A stretch of DNA of 64,000 bases from Hymenopellis radicata (Eukaryota; Basidiomycota; Agaricomycetes; Agaricales; Physalacriaceae), in NCBI GenBank assembly GCA_015501595.1, contig JADNRX010000041.1, forward strand, positions 124,001 through 188,000, read 5' to 3'. Positions 45,055 through 57,639 of the stretch are shown here, piece after piece. The notes under the pieces are model-generated. The model searched no databases. It saw only the letters and a program-made list of their open reading frames with translations, and was not told the origin of the DNA. The first letter of the stretch is position 1. Every line of letters begins with the position of its first letter. A program made the position numbers and the translations under genes.

Positions 45055-47330
45055 GAACGTAACCGTTAAATGCAGAGCAAGCCAACTTTGCCTTCGGCAC
45101 GTACCGGGCTAATCACCGACCGGCAACTTCTTTCTCTCTCCACAACAGTCATCATCTCTGTGGACTAATACATGCCATTCTGCGTCTTTTCTGCACTACT
45201 TAATATGTCTTCAAGCGGACCTTGACTCATCGTCGACGGTCGGCTTGATATTGAATTGGTTTGCTAGAAATTGGGCGGTCCTTTTTGCATCCAAGTCGGG
45301 GTGCGTTTATGCAGCAAATAAATTTCGCCTTTCGCACCTCACAATGGCCATGCCTAGGAAACATCCCTACTTTCAAGCAAGACCACGATGGCGCTAGAGC
45401 TCCTGGGTCTGCCAAACGAAATCCCCATGCGCGACATCATCTCGGTTAACACACTCTGCCGTCGCGTTCAATCATCACTTTTTCCGCCCGTCCCACCCCA
45501 AAATCATTCCCTCGACATGCTATGTTGGGCGCTATCAGTCCACACCTACGTTCATTCCATGTACTACTTTCCGCGAAACCCAAGATCAACGCGTTTCTCG
45601 TTGTCCTCCTTCCCAAATATTTCGATACCAGGCCGACGTTGCATTCAGTGTCCATCGAGCGGGGTCCGGGTGGAATAAACTGGGATGACCTGTGGCCTTG
45701 CAACAATCGTCTGGCCTGACGCTCATCGTACCAGAGAGCGTTTACATCATGATGGCTTTTGGGCAAGGCATCCCCCACCCACGCCTTCCCCCAGATGACG
45801 GACCCCTTGTTACGATGTTACGATGCCCACGCTGTTTACATTCTCCTACTGCCCTTACCGTTTCCTGCGCCCAATTGTCAACTGGACGATCAACGCCTCA
45901 CGTATCCGCAGGCTCGTCGATATCGAACCGTACTTATCCGAATTGCAGCTAGACTCGTTGCAGTCCGCAGTTGCTTCGTTACCCAGACGCATCTAGACGC
46001 ATCTGATTACTTTCCTATGTCGCCATCCATCCCTCCTCATATTTCGCATCTCCTCAGAAGAGAGCTTGGGGCCCAATAACGCTATATGCGACGACGCGCC
46101 TCCCAAGGTCGCACCCTCGTCCTTCATTTTAACATGACTTTCCGTACCTGGTACCCTCGCCTGTCTGCGGGACGACGCATACTCTCTCACCTTCCTCCAA
46201 CCGTAACCACGCTTCACCTATCTCTCTGCCACCTCAGCGAATCTGACGAATGGTTGTCCCTGCCCACCGCAGAGCGAGCTGACGGGAATATGTCGCTTGG
46301 ACATGGGCTGCCCTTCGGATGCAGCAGCGAATGAGCAGGATTGTCGACTCCGTGGCCCCGCTTCCCGAATGTGCGCAGCTTGAGCATGTGGCCAGCGACG
46401 GACCAAACGACTTGAACGATCGATGTCCCGGGGTGAAGGAAGCCGTGTTTCACTTTAAAAAGCTGGCGTGGTAAGTTCTTTCGGTGCCAGAGGGTAAGTA
46501 CGTTGACTGATTGATTGGGTACAGTGATCATCTTGGCGCATGAGGCGAGCAGCAGAACGAGTAGGTGCGGTTTACGTTACTGGCCTGGATCCAACGTGGC
46601 GAGGTATCTCAATAGACGGTTGGTTCTACTAGATTTGCGAAGGCTTTGCCACACCGCCGAGCGAACGTCCTTCCCAAATCCTCCAGCGTGGCGCGATCCC
46701 TTGACACGCGTTTGCTTGATATTCGCGGCGTAGACTTGTAGCTTCACGGCGTAAGATGAGTCTTACAACAACCGTTGGAATAGACTTGCTCGTCATGTTG
46801 TACTAAGGACTTGTCATGACACTGGTCTTTTCCGGTTACAGTCAGTCCCGTCTTTGCAACCTTCAACGCTCCTTCATATCCTTCCTTCAGGATGATGAGC
46901 GATTCATTCTCCCGCACGCTTCAACCGGTGCGTTAAACTTTTTTCCCCGCATTCGTTCAATCGCTGCTGAGAAAGTCGTTACTCAGAGCCACTCACCGCC
47001 AAACGCGCTTTCTCCTATTTCACAAGCCGCTGTCAATGCCCCGTTCGGGTCCAACTTCCAAGATCTCAAGCACAAGATAGCCGAGTCTTGGAAGAGAAAT
47101 ATTGGGAGCTGCGAGCATTGGACTGCCACTGGTGGGAGCAGGAACGCGTGTGCTTAGGCTGGACGAGAAAGGAAACGATGATCTGAGCGCGCGGAGGAAA
47201 GTGTAGGTGTTTGTTCTACGATGCCAGCCATGATTGTCTAACGGACGGGCTCGTTCTTTCTTAGGAAGCACGGTGTAAAGTATGCGTTGCAGGACAACAG
47301 TGGATAAGGTGTTCAGCAACCGTTCTGAGC
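45055..47330 (+). pseudogene. Degenerate F-box-like segment, copy 2
   Basis: Second copy of the 21.0-23.1 kb block. A frame from 45388 reads MALELLGLPNEI, more F-box-like than copy 1, then RVQSSLFPPVPPQNHSLDM. It is soon broken by a 23-bp-scale deletion and frame changes. A later part (45690-46340, 46800-47160) follows the same order as the other copies. Confidence 0.4.
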
Positions 47331-47449
47331 GCCAATCACTCTTCGGCCATAGTCAGGCTTGTGAACGTTCGAAGTCAGCAACCAGAGTCTGTTCGGACGA
47401 TGGAAATACCCAAAGTCCATCTAGGCATTGAATCGCAAACCCCTAATCC

Positions 47450-48365
47450 AGATGCAGGCGTTTGACCTAGCGGTTCGACGGTGCTTAGTGATGGTACAGA
47501 AGCACTGGTTTTTTTGAATCTTGGACTTTCAATGTCAATGGAACCCAGGTCAGCATACATGAATCGTCTCTACTTTGTTTACCCATCATGATCTAGACGT
47601 CCAACCGGAAACCCCCAGGCCACACGCAGGCGGTTGACCTAGCGGTTCGACGGCTTGATATAGCAGGGCGAGGGTTACTTTTATTTCTATCCTCTTCGAC
47701 TGAAAGGGACTTTCAACCTCAAGTCGTCGACTACAGCATCACTTTTTCGGCGGTATTCAGCTTGAATGGCATCTCTACTTTGATTACTACTATACCATCA
47801 TGAGCTACACATCCAATTGAAACCCCCAGTACACACACAGGCGTTTGACCTAGCGGTTCGACGGGTTGATGTCTGATTCATGGCGGCGGATTTTGTTATC
47901 CGATTCTTCTACAGTGAGATGGACTTACCACCCAAGTCGCATATGCCAGGGTGCAAAGTTTGTCCCTACAGACTTTCATGCTGTGACTTCGAGGTCACTG
48001 CTAACGACGCCACACTCTAGTCGTCTCTACACCGTATTCAATCGGAAACCCTGGCAGTCTACACACAGGCGTCTGGCCTAGCGGTTCGACGGCTGGATCA
48101 GAGAGCGAGAACAAATACAATAATACGCCTTTTTTCAATCTTCTTCTGAGATGGACTTTCAACATCGATGAATCATAAATGGGAGGATCTCTCCCTACAA
48201 TGCATACTTTCCCGTTCGGCGTAGAGGTCACTGCTAGTTACGACACGCTTTACTATACCATCTAGACCACTGCATACAATCGGAAAGCCCATTCCACACG
48301 CAGGCGTTTGACCTAGCGGTTCGACGGCTTGATAGGTATAACTTGACGGCCCTTTTTTGAACTTC
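47450..48365 (+). repeat. tRNA-like cassette array (type 1 x5)
   Basis: Heads near 47463, 47635, 47846, 48073 and 48309; T-runs near 47510, 47681, 47892, 48130 and 48353. The first has a clear covarying stem: GTGCTT in the head pairs with AAGCAC before the T7 run. Confidence 0.65.
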
Positions 48366-48399
48366 AACGTCAATACAGGTGTATCTCTGCCTACATACT

Positions 48400-49080
48400 T
48401 TCCCGATGTGGTACCGGGCTGCCTTGTTTTCGCTTTCAGCCTGAATCCTTCTCCGCGGCCTCCGCCAACGAAGACGTCCCATCAATAGGCAGCGAGTCAC
48501 CATTGATCCCTCATTTCTTGCTTTATAACCTCCGACGCGCTACAGGCGCCGGTTTCTATCTCTTCACCCTCGGCACTGGTACGTCCAACATCAAGCAACG
48601 CGTGACGCCACGGTGGCGTCCAGGACCCTTCACTCGGATCTGCACGGCCTCAATTTTGAGTCTACCCCGCCTCCATCATCCCTTCCAGGGCCGTATCCTT
48701 TTCTCTGCTTCTCCTTCTCCGCTCGCTTCGAAGCCCCGTCTCGCACGGGCGCCAGCCTCCAGCCTGTCCCCCCAAAACAAGAGCCGAAGGCCATCGATGG
48801 TCGTGTATACAGATAATAATACACTGTCAGTGGTCAGGATGAGCGGCGTCTCCCCACATTCAATGCTACCCCAAAGACTAAAGAATCTGGTTCCCCTTCA
48901 TCGGGTCTGCATTCTTATGGGGGGGCGCAGTCTCAAACGCGAGCGAGAGGAGATGAGATGATATTGCTATTCGTCCATAGTACAACTTACAAAAGGTTTG
49001 AATCATGATCTAAGTACACAGGAACACAACAACACGATGCGTTTGAAAAGAAAAGAAAAAGCTGAAAGATAGAAATACTG
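48400..49080. repeat. Conserved anonymous segment, copy 2
   Basis: Same order of blocks as 24380-25080 and 59500-60240, with indels. A 152-codon plus-strand frame exists only in this copy, so I do not treat it as a gene. Confidence 0.5.
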
Positions 49081-49169
49081 TACACCCGGAAAAAGAGACC
49101 GGAACAACTTTTCTGTGGGGATCTAGAGTGCGGTTCAGCTATCGACAAATGAACGGAAAGACGTGGTAT

Positions 49170-49727
49170 CCACCTAGTTGATCTTGAGAAGCTCGACCTC
49201 AAACTTGAGAGTGGCGTTCGCGGGTATCACAGGCGGGAATCCGCGCGAGCCATACGCCTACGAAATAGTGTTAGATGGGATCTTTGACAGGACGCGAATG
49301 ACAGTGAGGCAGCGCGCATGGATGGACATTAATAGGCGTTCGGTGAATGGCATGGAAGGGTCAGATGGATGGAAAGATGGACGAGATAAACGACGCACAT
49401 AATCCGGGGTCGCCGTCAATATCGCCTTCTCGCCCAAGGACACCTATCCAAAATGCGCATCAGATCGCCATCGCATCCATCGCTCGCGACGACGCGCACC
49501 TTCGTCCCAACCCTTAATCACCTTGCCCACACCAATCTCCGTGACGAACGGCTTGCCTCTGCATACATCAGCCAGCATCCAGCACGAGGAGCGTGCCCAC
49601 GTAGTGTATCGTCACCTTGTCTGCGCTCATCAGCGCCATCCCGCGCACAAAATCGCAAAACGTAAGACGTACCGCCCTTCTTCGCAAACGTGGCGCCATC
49701 GCGGCCTTGAGAGATTCAACAGTGACG
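49170..49727 (-). pseudogene. FKBP12 pseudogene, unit 2 end
   Basis: The last exon is intact, exon 4 is present ([13 protein letters not shown] region with one change) and exon 2 is present. An 11-bp deletion removes the exon 5 splice junction and VPQ codons near 49440, and a deletion of about 60 bp near 49580 removes the exon 3/4 intron and the codons for [11 protein letters not shown]. It joins Rab exon 3 at 49727 exactly as at 25605. Confidence 0.82.
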
Positions 49728-50150
49728 CCCTAACACTGCGTCCGCGCCCCGAAAAAAGGCGGCGGATAAAGAGGAGAAACGTTCTTGCCCGGCTGTGTCC
49801 TGTCTAATGTCAGCCTTTAGGATTAATGCAAAATGACGACGCACCCAAATCTGCAATACAACTTCGTCTTCCTCAGCACCTGGGACGGTGATAGTCTTGC
49901 TGATAAAATCAGCACCGATAGTCGCCCGATATCCAGTCGAGAACCGCGAGGTGATGTACTATCCCGGGGGTCAGCTGAAGCGCGCGTCGAGGGCACACAC
50001 ACACCTGACTCTGCAGACTCGTCTTGCCCACCCCCGACGCCCCGATGACGACCACTTTGATCGTGTGCTGCACCATCCAGCTCTGCGTCGTTCGAGCTTG
50101 TCCCTGTTTGATGCTTGCTCCTCGTTGAATCCCTTGTGCGATGCCGCCGT
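49728..50150 (-). pseudogene. Truncated Rab7-like gene, unit 3 start
   Basis: Exons 1 and 2 and the first part of exon 3, closely matching 25605-26010, with the same fusion point to FKBP. P-loop and switch I codons are preserved; everything after FFRGADAV is missing. Confidence 0.8.
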
Positions 50151-50199
50151 TCCTATCCTAGCTGGCGGGAACGCGAATAAATAAAACCAAGAGATGATG

Positions 50200-50712
50200 G
50201 TCGCACGTCGTGCCTCCTTCGCTGCCTCCCTCGCCTGCAAAGTCAAGCTCAGGACAACGAAGAAAAGACGAGGAATAAACGGATATCATACCTCCACAAT
50301 ATCCCTCGTCGTCTGCTCATGCACCTTCTCACTCGTCCTCCTCACCTCGTTTCTCGCACGAAGCACCCTAACCTTGCCCTCCAACTCCTCCGACACCCTA
50401 ACACGCTTGAAGAAGACATCGTTCTCGTGTATGATAGGAGCGCCTAGGTCTTCGAGCGCTCGGCGCGGTACTTGGCTTTGTACCTGTCTCCGCGGAGATG
50501 CGCCTCGAATTCGCGCTGGAGGATGTGCGGGTGATTTCCGCGGTTTTTTGTTGGGTGGAGCGGGGGAGGCGGGACGTTTGTGTTTGAGAGTGGGTGGTGG
50601 AGATGCAGAGGGTGTGGGGTACGGCGTCTAGATGAAACGTGAGTGAAAAGAACACGACGAGTGGCACCGCGTACCTTGGCCTCGTTGGCTGAATAGCTGG
50701 GCATTTCCGATA
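50200..50712 (-). pseudogene. Truncated coiled-coil gene, unit 3
   Basis: Exon 1 (MPSYSANEAK, 50704 downward), a shortened exon 2 and the first codons of exon 3 (AREAAKEARRATI), joined to the Rab 5' flank by the same deletion as in unit 2. Unlike unit 2, the exon 2/3 intron here is uninterrupted. Confidence 0.75.
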
Positions 50713-51011
50713 TCTAGCAGCTAATCAGCACTTGCCCAAATCCACGAAAAACGCACATACGAGGTTGTGTATGCTGGGCGTACAATATCAAGCGGGAAAA
50801 AATTAAAGTATCCCAACACCCGTCCAGCTATTATACTCCCCGCTGCATTGACCAGAGCGTGGGGACCGTCCATTGTGCTGGTCAAAGCCCGCGCGAGACA
50901 AATGCCCGGACCCTGAGTCCAAGGGCGGGCCCCGTGTCCAAGATTTTGCACACGCGTAAGGACCAAGGCAGAGCAGGAGCGAGAGGGAACAAGGCAAGGA
51001 CAAGTGCTGAG

Positions 51012-51705
51012 GAAGGAAGGAAGGATTACACGGCTCGGTCCCTTCAGGAACGCCGGCAGACACATGACATGAAGCAGTACGTAGGTCCCAATCTACGATC
51101 CACCTCACTCCTGCATCTCTCCCCACAAGCAACCTTAGCCGAGCTCTCGGCGCCAGCCGGGTAGAACTAAGGTGCCCTAGGAAGCTAAACAACAAGAAGT
51201 CAAGAACTATGGGAAATGGAAGTCAATAATTAGGGCGTGGACCGGACCTGCAGTAAGCATTCATCGTCGGCGCGCATGTCGAGGCCTATGCGGTCGAACG
51301 AGGCGAGCGCGAGGCTAGTTGACATGAATCCCGAGCACACACATGTAGATGGCACGGCTATTTCCGAGAAACTGTACAGTTCCAGAAACCCCTAAAAATT
51401 TAGTTGTCCACAACGCTGCAGTGTCGCCAGGAAAGCAACACATGCACATCGTCGGGATGAAGTAGACACCAGTGGCAGATGCCATGAAGCCAGATGGAAA
51501 CTAGTGGACACGTAACCTCGCCAGGCCTTTTTTGTATGTAACCAACGCGTTCACCTCGCCAGGATATTTATTTGACCAACGCGTTCACCTCGCCAGGATT
51601 TTGTTTGGAACAGAAGACATTTACTTACCGCAACGCCAGTGGCAGAGACCACAAAACAGTGCGAAAATACGATTTTACGATTTTGATCGTGGTGGTAGGA
51701 TGGAT
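51012..51705. mobile_element. Unit-3-specific insertion of about 0.7 kb
   Basis: The sequences GACAAGTGCTGAG before and GGGAAAAGGCAAAAGG after are adjacent in units 1 and 2. Inside, CGTTCACCTCGCCAGG occurs in direct repeats near 51548-51600. No coding capacity; no clean target duplication or inverted repeats found. Confidence 0.55.
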
Positions 51706-51964
51706 GAAAGGGAAAAGGCAAAAGGCAAGGTGGATCGTGACGTGACGCGATACAGGGGTATTAGTCACACGCCCTTTCTAACCCTCATTCTCATTGCACT
51801 TTGACCGCGTTCCGAATTCTATCCAAGCGCGTCCAACGACAACACCAAAATCGTTCCGCTCCCTCGCCTACTTCCATTTCTCAATCAAACTTTCCCCAAT
51901 CAAACAAGCGCCTCGCGTCAATCCTCACAAACGCACTGCAAGACCCAAGGCCTGCCGAGATAAC

Positions 51965-53660
51965 CATGAACTGCAGGCTGCCACGCCGATGTGGCTTAGT
52001 GGTTGCATGGGCTGTACATATGCAAGCTCGATCTTTTTGTGACTTGATGCGCTTCCTAGCTATGCACTGTTCAATTAAACTCTTCCGCATGGATGGTAAG
52101 TATCTTCGTGGATTCCAACTTGCACAGGCGGCGTATGACCCATTGGTAGTGCGCCTCGAATGAGCGAATGGTCCCACTGTCTTTTTTATGTCCTACATCT
52201 TTTGGGCGCGATTTCATGCCCCTCACTTGAACCTCAGGCCTCAGGCTGTACACTCGAGCGTCTTGCGCGGATTGTTTCTCGGTACTATGGATCCGAGTCG
52301 GCTTCTTATTCTTTCTCCCTCGGTAGCGCTCTTCGCACGCCGGTGTATCCTAGCGGATGCATTGGCCATAGGATAATGGGATGAAGTCTTTTTATGCATG
52401 TAGCAGAGTACTCATTTTCTTCCTTGTGAACTTTCACGCGGTACTAGGGACTTTTCCGATATCACCAAGTGAAGCGGATCCAGCACCGCAAATTATGAAC
52501 CTCACTTCATGACGGAACATGCAGGTGTCTGACCTAGCGGTTCGATGGGTTGATGGGAAGGATACTTCTGTTGGGTTTTTTAATCGTCGATGAATCCAAG
52601 TCAGTAAATGGGGTGTACGATCTCTCCCTACATACTTTCCCGATGCTTACAATCGGAATCCCCAGTCCACGCCCAGGCATTTGACCTAGCGGTTGAACAG
52701 CTTGATACTGCGTTTGAAGCTGTTTTTTTGATTTATATCATGGACTTTTCACCCCAAGTCGGCGTCTCCATACATGCTTTCCCGATGCAATGGTATTCAG
52801 CCTAGAGGTCACTAACTGAATCGTCTCTACTTTGTTTACTATAGCATCAATCAGAAACCGCCAGTCCACACGCAGGCGTCTGGCCTAGCGGTTTGACGGC
52901 TTGGTGAGTGAGAAGTTGAACGTCTATCTTTTTATTTCCATCTTCTTCTGCAACCCCAAGTTGACGACGAGATATCTCTCTCCCTACATATGTTTCCGCC
53001 TTGAGTCTAGACACCACACACAGGCGTCTGGCCTAGCGGTTCGACAGCTTGGTGAGGCGCTTCCCGAGAAAGATGCATTTTTTAAAATCCTCTTCCAAGA
53101 TGAACTTTCCACACCAAGTCAGCATATGTCAGGGTGTATTCATCCCTACGCTGGAACTTCTTCAGCCTAGAGGTCACTGCTAACCGCACCGTCTCTACTT
53201 ACCAGCTACTTCAATCAGAAATCCCAGCCCACACGCAGGCGTCTAGCCTAGCGGTTCGACGGCTTGATAATGGGAATGGATATCGAATATGCCTTTTTTC
53301 AATCTTCTTCTGAGATGGACTTTCAACGTCGATGAACCCGCTACAACATAAGGATGGGGAGTATCTCCCCCTACGTACTTTCCTCTACTTTACCATCTAG
53401 ACTATACAATCGGAAAGCCCATTCCATGCGCAGGCGTCTGGCCTAACGGTTCGACAGCTTGATGGAGGGATAGGCAGCTGTTTTTATTTCCATCTTCTTC
53501 TGCAATCCCAAGTCGTCGATGGGACATATCTCTCCCCACATACTTTCCCGATGTCAGTAAGCACCCTGCTGAGACACCACCCGCAGGCGTCTGGCCTAGT
53601 GGTTCGACGGCTTGATATGCTTGATAGTGTAATGTGTTTGGCGAGCCTTTTTTTGAACTT
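51965..53660 (+). repeat. tRNA-like cassette array, unit 3 (types 2,4,3, then type 1 x7)
   Basis: Heads near 51987 (type 2), 52135 (type 4), 52339 (type 3), and 52532, 52682, 52888, 53029, 53250, 53439 and 53591 (type 1). T-runs near 52032, 52181, 52389, 52575, 52724, 52929, 53078, 53295, 53480 and 53648. Compared with units 1 and 2, heads and tails match but most inserts do not. The insert near 52700 forms a perfect CAGCTT/AAGCTG stem before its T7 run. At about 53205 lies the empty site for the 16-kb transposon. Confidence 0.65.
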
Positions 53661-53699
53661 TCAACGTCGATACAGGCGTATCTCTCCGTACATACGTAA

Positions 53700-54865
53700 G
53701 ATGCGAGAGAGAAAACTAAACAGACTGAACAATGTATCTGCACCGGGTGTGATGAGTTCCGAGAGAGTCGTAAAGTTGGAAGGTAGATTTTAGGAAGGAC
53801 GGACCTTCTGACATCGTAGTACCAGAGACGAGAAGGTGGTGGTTCGTCACTAACATCTGTGCTGCCGACACTGGTGGATAAGATCCCAGTCCGAGGAGGT
53901 GGCGCGATTTCGTATGTCGTACCTCTGGCTGTAGGTGATAAAGACAGACAGGTAGTAGTCGATGAAGCACCGTACATCGCACAGTGAGTTTGGAATCGCC
54001 ACGCCGCGTTACAGGCGCTATGAATAGTTTCTCTGCATCGCCTCCTGCAGAAGCGCGTTGATTTGCTGTCGAACATCCTTCGGGAGTAGTTCTAAGGAAG
54101 GACTTGCGTCAGATAGAAAGGCAAAAAAGACTTACTGTAGACATGCAGTCACAGAGATCCTGCATGTCGGACTCATAGGAGTCTGTAGGCACGGCTTGTG
54201 GAGCAAAATCTCTTCCATTTTGCTGTATCGGTCTTGATCAGCCACAGACCATTTACCTTCGCTTTTAGTCTAGAGACAAAAGCCATGAATTTGCGTCAAT
54301 AGTTGGGCAATAAAAGAAAGCGCGTACCTGTCCCAGAACCTCGTTGTCGTCCATTGTTGATGAGCTATGAGCTATGAGCTATGAGGGAGGTAATACACCC
54401 GATTACCGAGTTCTTACGGCAACCAGGTCCCGCATACTGCCTCGCCGGTCCAGGCAGCCACGGGCCACTGAGCGAACAGCGCTTTGTTCCGACAAAACTA
54501 GTTGCCGGCGCACGCCTTCCACTCAGCAGGCAACGAACACTCTCTGCGCTACCTCCCACGCAGGGTTCGCATTTCCGGCACTCAACATCGGCAAGTCGTT
54601 AACTTCTTCCCACTCAACTCGCATTATCATTGTACACAGCCGTCAGCCCCAAATGTAGAGGCGGGAGCCCAGTCAATGGTGTATACAACCACCTGTCTGC
54701 AATAAAATATCCCGTTTTCATGAACTCCTGCTCGACCTCAAACACAAACCGCGCAAAACGGGAAACGACTTTTGACTCCATCGCCAGTATCACAATAACC
54801 TCCGGGGACATCACAGGCACCTCGGCTAGCCGAGCCCTCAGCCTTCCACACGAACTGACTTCGGA
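53700..54865. other. Unit-3-specific insertion with coding fragments
   Basis: This stretch is missing between cassette array and F-box-like block in unit 2. Minus-strand pieces read like protein (SRFARFVFEVEQEFMKTGYF, FIADRWLYTPLTGLPPLHLG at about 54760-54640; MDDNEVLGQ at 54354-54328 followed by an intron-like site), but I cannot assemble a full gene or name a family. Confidence 0.4.
54359..54600 (-). repeat. SINE-like repeat with (GAGCTAT)n end, copy 2
   Basis: Reverse-complement match to 33880-34131 with about 10 percent differences, including the GAGCTAT tandem tail at 54362-54383 and the GGGTTCGCATTTCCGGC box near 54570. Two copies, one inside the 16-kb transposon and one outside, indicate a mobile family. 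Confidence 0.55.
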
Positions 54866-54869
54866 CCAG

Positions 54870-57110
54870 CTGAACGTTAAATGCAGAGCAAGCCAATTTT
54901 GCCTGCGGCATTTTGATCGGCACTTGGCGGCGACCGGCGACTTCACTCCCTCTCCAACAGCCATCATGTCTTTCAACTGTCTGTTTGTCGACTAATTCAG
55001 TCAACCAAATGCCGGGACTTACTGCACGGTTTGTTCTACATGACATTTACATTCATGATCCCTCGTTGGGCGCTATCGGTCCACACCTATGTTCCGTCCA
55101 TGGACTTTCCTAACATTCCGACTTGCTCTTTTCGCGAAACCCTCTTGAACACACGTTTCTCGTTCACCTTCTTCCCCGCCGAGGTGACCCAATATTTCGA
55201 TACCAGGCCGACGTTGCATTCAGTGTCCATCGAGCGGGGCTCGGGTGCAATAAGAGGGATGACCTGTCGCCTCAGGACCTGCGCAACAATCGTCTGGTGT
55301 TGTGCGACCTGACGCTCATCGTACCAGACAGCGCTTACATGAGCGGTAAGGCATCCCCCACCCCGAGCTCCTTCCCCCATACGACGGACCTCTTCTTACG
55401 ATGCCCCCGCTGTTTACACTCTCCTACTGTCCTTACCTTTTCCTACGCCCAACTGTCAACTGGAAGATCAAGTCGCTTGACGCCTCACGTCTCGAAGACG
55501 TCGATATCGGACCATACTTGTTCGAATTGCAGATAGACTCGCTGCAGTCCACAGTCGTTCGGTTACCCAGACGCAACCGAATACTTTCCTATGTTGACAT
55601 CCATCCCTCGTCGACCTCCGCATCTCTTCAGAAGAGAGCTCGGAGGCCAATAATGCTATACGTCAGGACGCCCTTCCTAAGGTCGCACCCTCGTCCTTCT
55701 TTTCTACATGGCTTTAGTCCGTATCCGCAGGCTCGTCGATATCGGACCCTATTTATGCGAATTGCAGCTAGACTCGCTCCAGTCCGGTTCCACCAGACGC
55801 ATCTGATTACTTTCCCATGTCGACGTCCATCCCTCATCGACCTCCGCACTTCTTCAGAAGAGAGCTTGGAGCCCAATAATGCTATACGTGACGATGCCCT
55901 CGAGCAAGTCGCAGCACCCTCATCCTTCTTTTCCACATGGCTGGTACCCTCGCCTCTCTGCGGGACGTACGTATAGAATGCCGGCCATCTACAGACACAA
56001 TCTCTCATCTTTCTCCAACCGTGAGCACTCTCTGCCACCGCAGCGAATCCAACGAATGGTTGTCACTGCCCGCGGCAGAGCGAGCTGACTTGGACATGGG
56101 GCTGCCCTTCGGATGCAGCAGCGAATAAGCAGGATTGTCGACTCCATGGCCCGCTTCCGGAATGTGTGCAGCTTGAGCGTCGGACCAAACGGCTTGGGGA
56201 ACAGAGTTTTTGGGAATGTTGAAGGATTGACGTCCCGGGGTGAAGGAAGCCATGTTTGATGGTGTGGTAAGTTGTTTCGGTGCCAGAGTGTACGTTGACT
56301 GATTGATTGGTACAGTGATAAGAGGCGAGCAGCAGAACGAGTAGGTGCGGTTTACGTTACTGGCATGGATCTACGTGGCGAAGTATCTCAATAGACGCTT
56401 GGTTCCACTAGAATCGCGATCACTTCGTTTCAAGGCTTTGCCACACCGCCGAGCGAACGTCCTTCCCAAATCCTCCAGCGTCGCATGATCCCTTGACATG
56501 CGTTTACTTGATATTCGCGGCGTAGACTTGTAGCTTCACGCCGTAAGATGAGTCTTACAACAACCGTTGGAATGGACTTGCCATGGTGCCGATGCCACAC
56601 TGGTCTTTTCCAGTTACAATAATACGGGCCTGTCATCCCCGACGTTCATATGTTTCCTTCAGGATAATGAGCGATTCATTCCCGCGCGCGCTTCCCCACA
56701 GTGCGTCAAACTTTTTTTCCCATATTAGTTTAATCGCTGACAAAGTCATTACTCAGAGCCAAACGCGCGTTCTCCTGTTTCACAAGGCGCAAGCACAGCT
56801 GTCAATAGCTGAAATCCATGCCCCGCTCGGGTCCAAGATCTCAAGCTCGAGATAGCGGAGTCTTGGAAGAGAAATATTGGGAGTTGCCAGAGGTGAGCAA
56901 GGCATTGGACTGTCACTGGTGGGAGGAGGAACGCGTGTGCTGGACGAGAAAGGAAATGATGATTTGAGCACGCACGGAGGTGTAGGTGTTTGTTCTACGG
57001 TGCTAGCCATGATTGTCTAACGGACGCGCTCGTTCCTTCTTAGGAGGCACGGTGTGAAGTATGCGTTGCAGGAGCCCGGACGATAGTGGATAAAGCGTTC
57101 AGCAACCGTT
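54870..57110 (+). pseudogene. Degenerate F-box-like segment, copy 3
   Basis: Third copy of the block. It contains an extra internal duplication: the GPYLFELQIDSLQ-like segment near 55500 is followed by a second version near 55720-55800. Frames are broken throughout; the beginning with the F-box-like words is missing. Confidence 0.4.
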
Positions 57111-57224
57111 CTGAGCGTCAATCACGCTTCGGCCATAGTCAGGCTGGTGAATGTTCGAAGCCAGCAACCACTGCCTCTTCGGAAATACATACCCAAAGTC
57201 CATCTAGGCCCCATTGAATCGAAA

Positions 57225-57545
57225 ACTCCAGTCCACATGCAGGCGTTTGACCTAGCGGTTTGACGCCCTTCGTATAATCAGAATATTGATTTTTTAATCA
57301 TGGACTTTCAACGTCGATGAACCCAAGTCTGCAGAGGTGTAAGTACTGTATCTCTTTCCCGATGTGCAGCCTGGAGGACGTCACTAACCACTTGAATCAT
57401 CTCTAGTACTCCGTTTACCAGTACTATACCATCATGATCTAGACGTCCAATCGGAAACCCCCCCCAGTCCACATGCAGGCGTTTGACCTAGCGGTTCGAC
57501 GGCGCTTAGTGATAGTACAGAAGCACTGTTTTTTTTTTTAATCTT
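57225..57545 (+). repeat. tRNA-like cassette array (type 1 x2)
   Basis: Heads near 57247 and 57484; T-runs near 57291 and 57530-57539 (T10 or more). The second insert pairs GCTT with AAGC and is a variant of the one near 47475. Confidence 0.6.
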
Positions 57546-57639
57546 GGACTTTCAATGTCAATGGAACCCAGGTCAGCACACATGAATCGTCTCTACTTCG
57601 TTTACCCATCATGATCTAGACGTCCAACCGGAAACCCCC

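Noticed and set aside
21030..57110. Three functional F-box genes
   Set aside because: Only a few F-box-like and LRR-like words are seen, in different frames and broken in every copy; kept only as a degenerate repeated segment.
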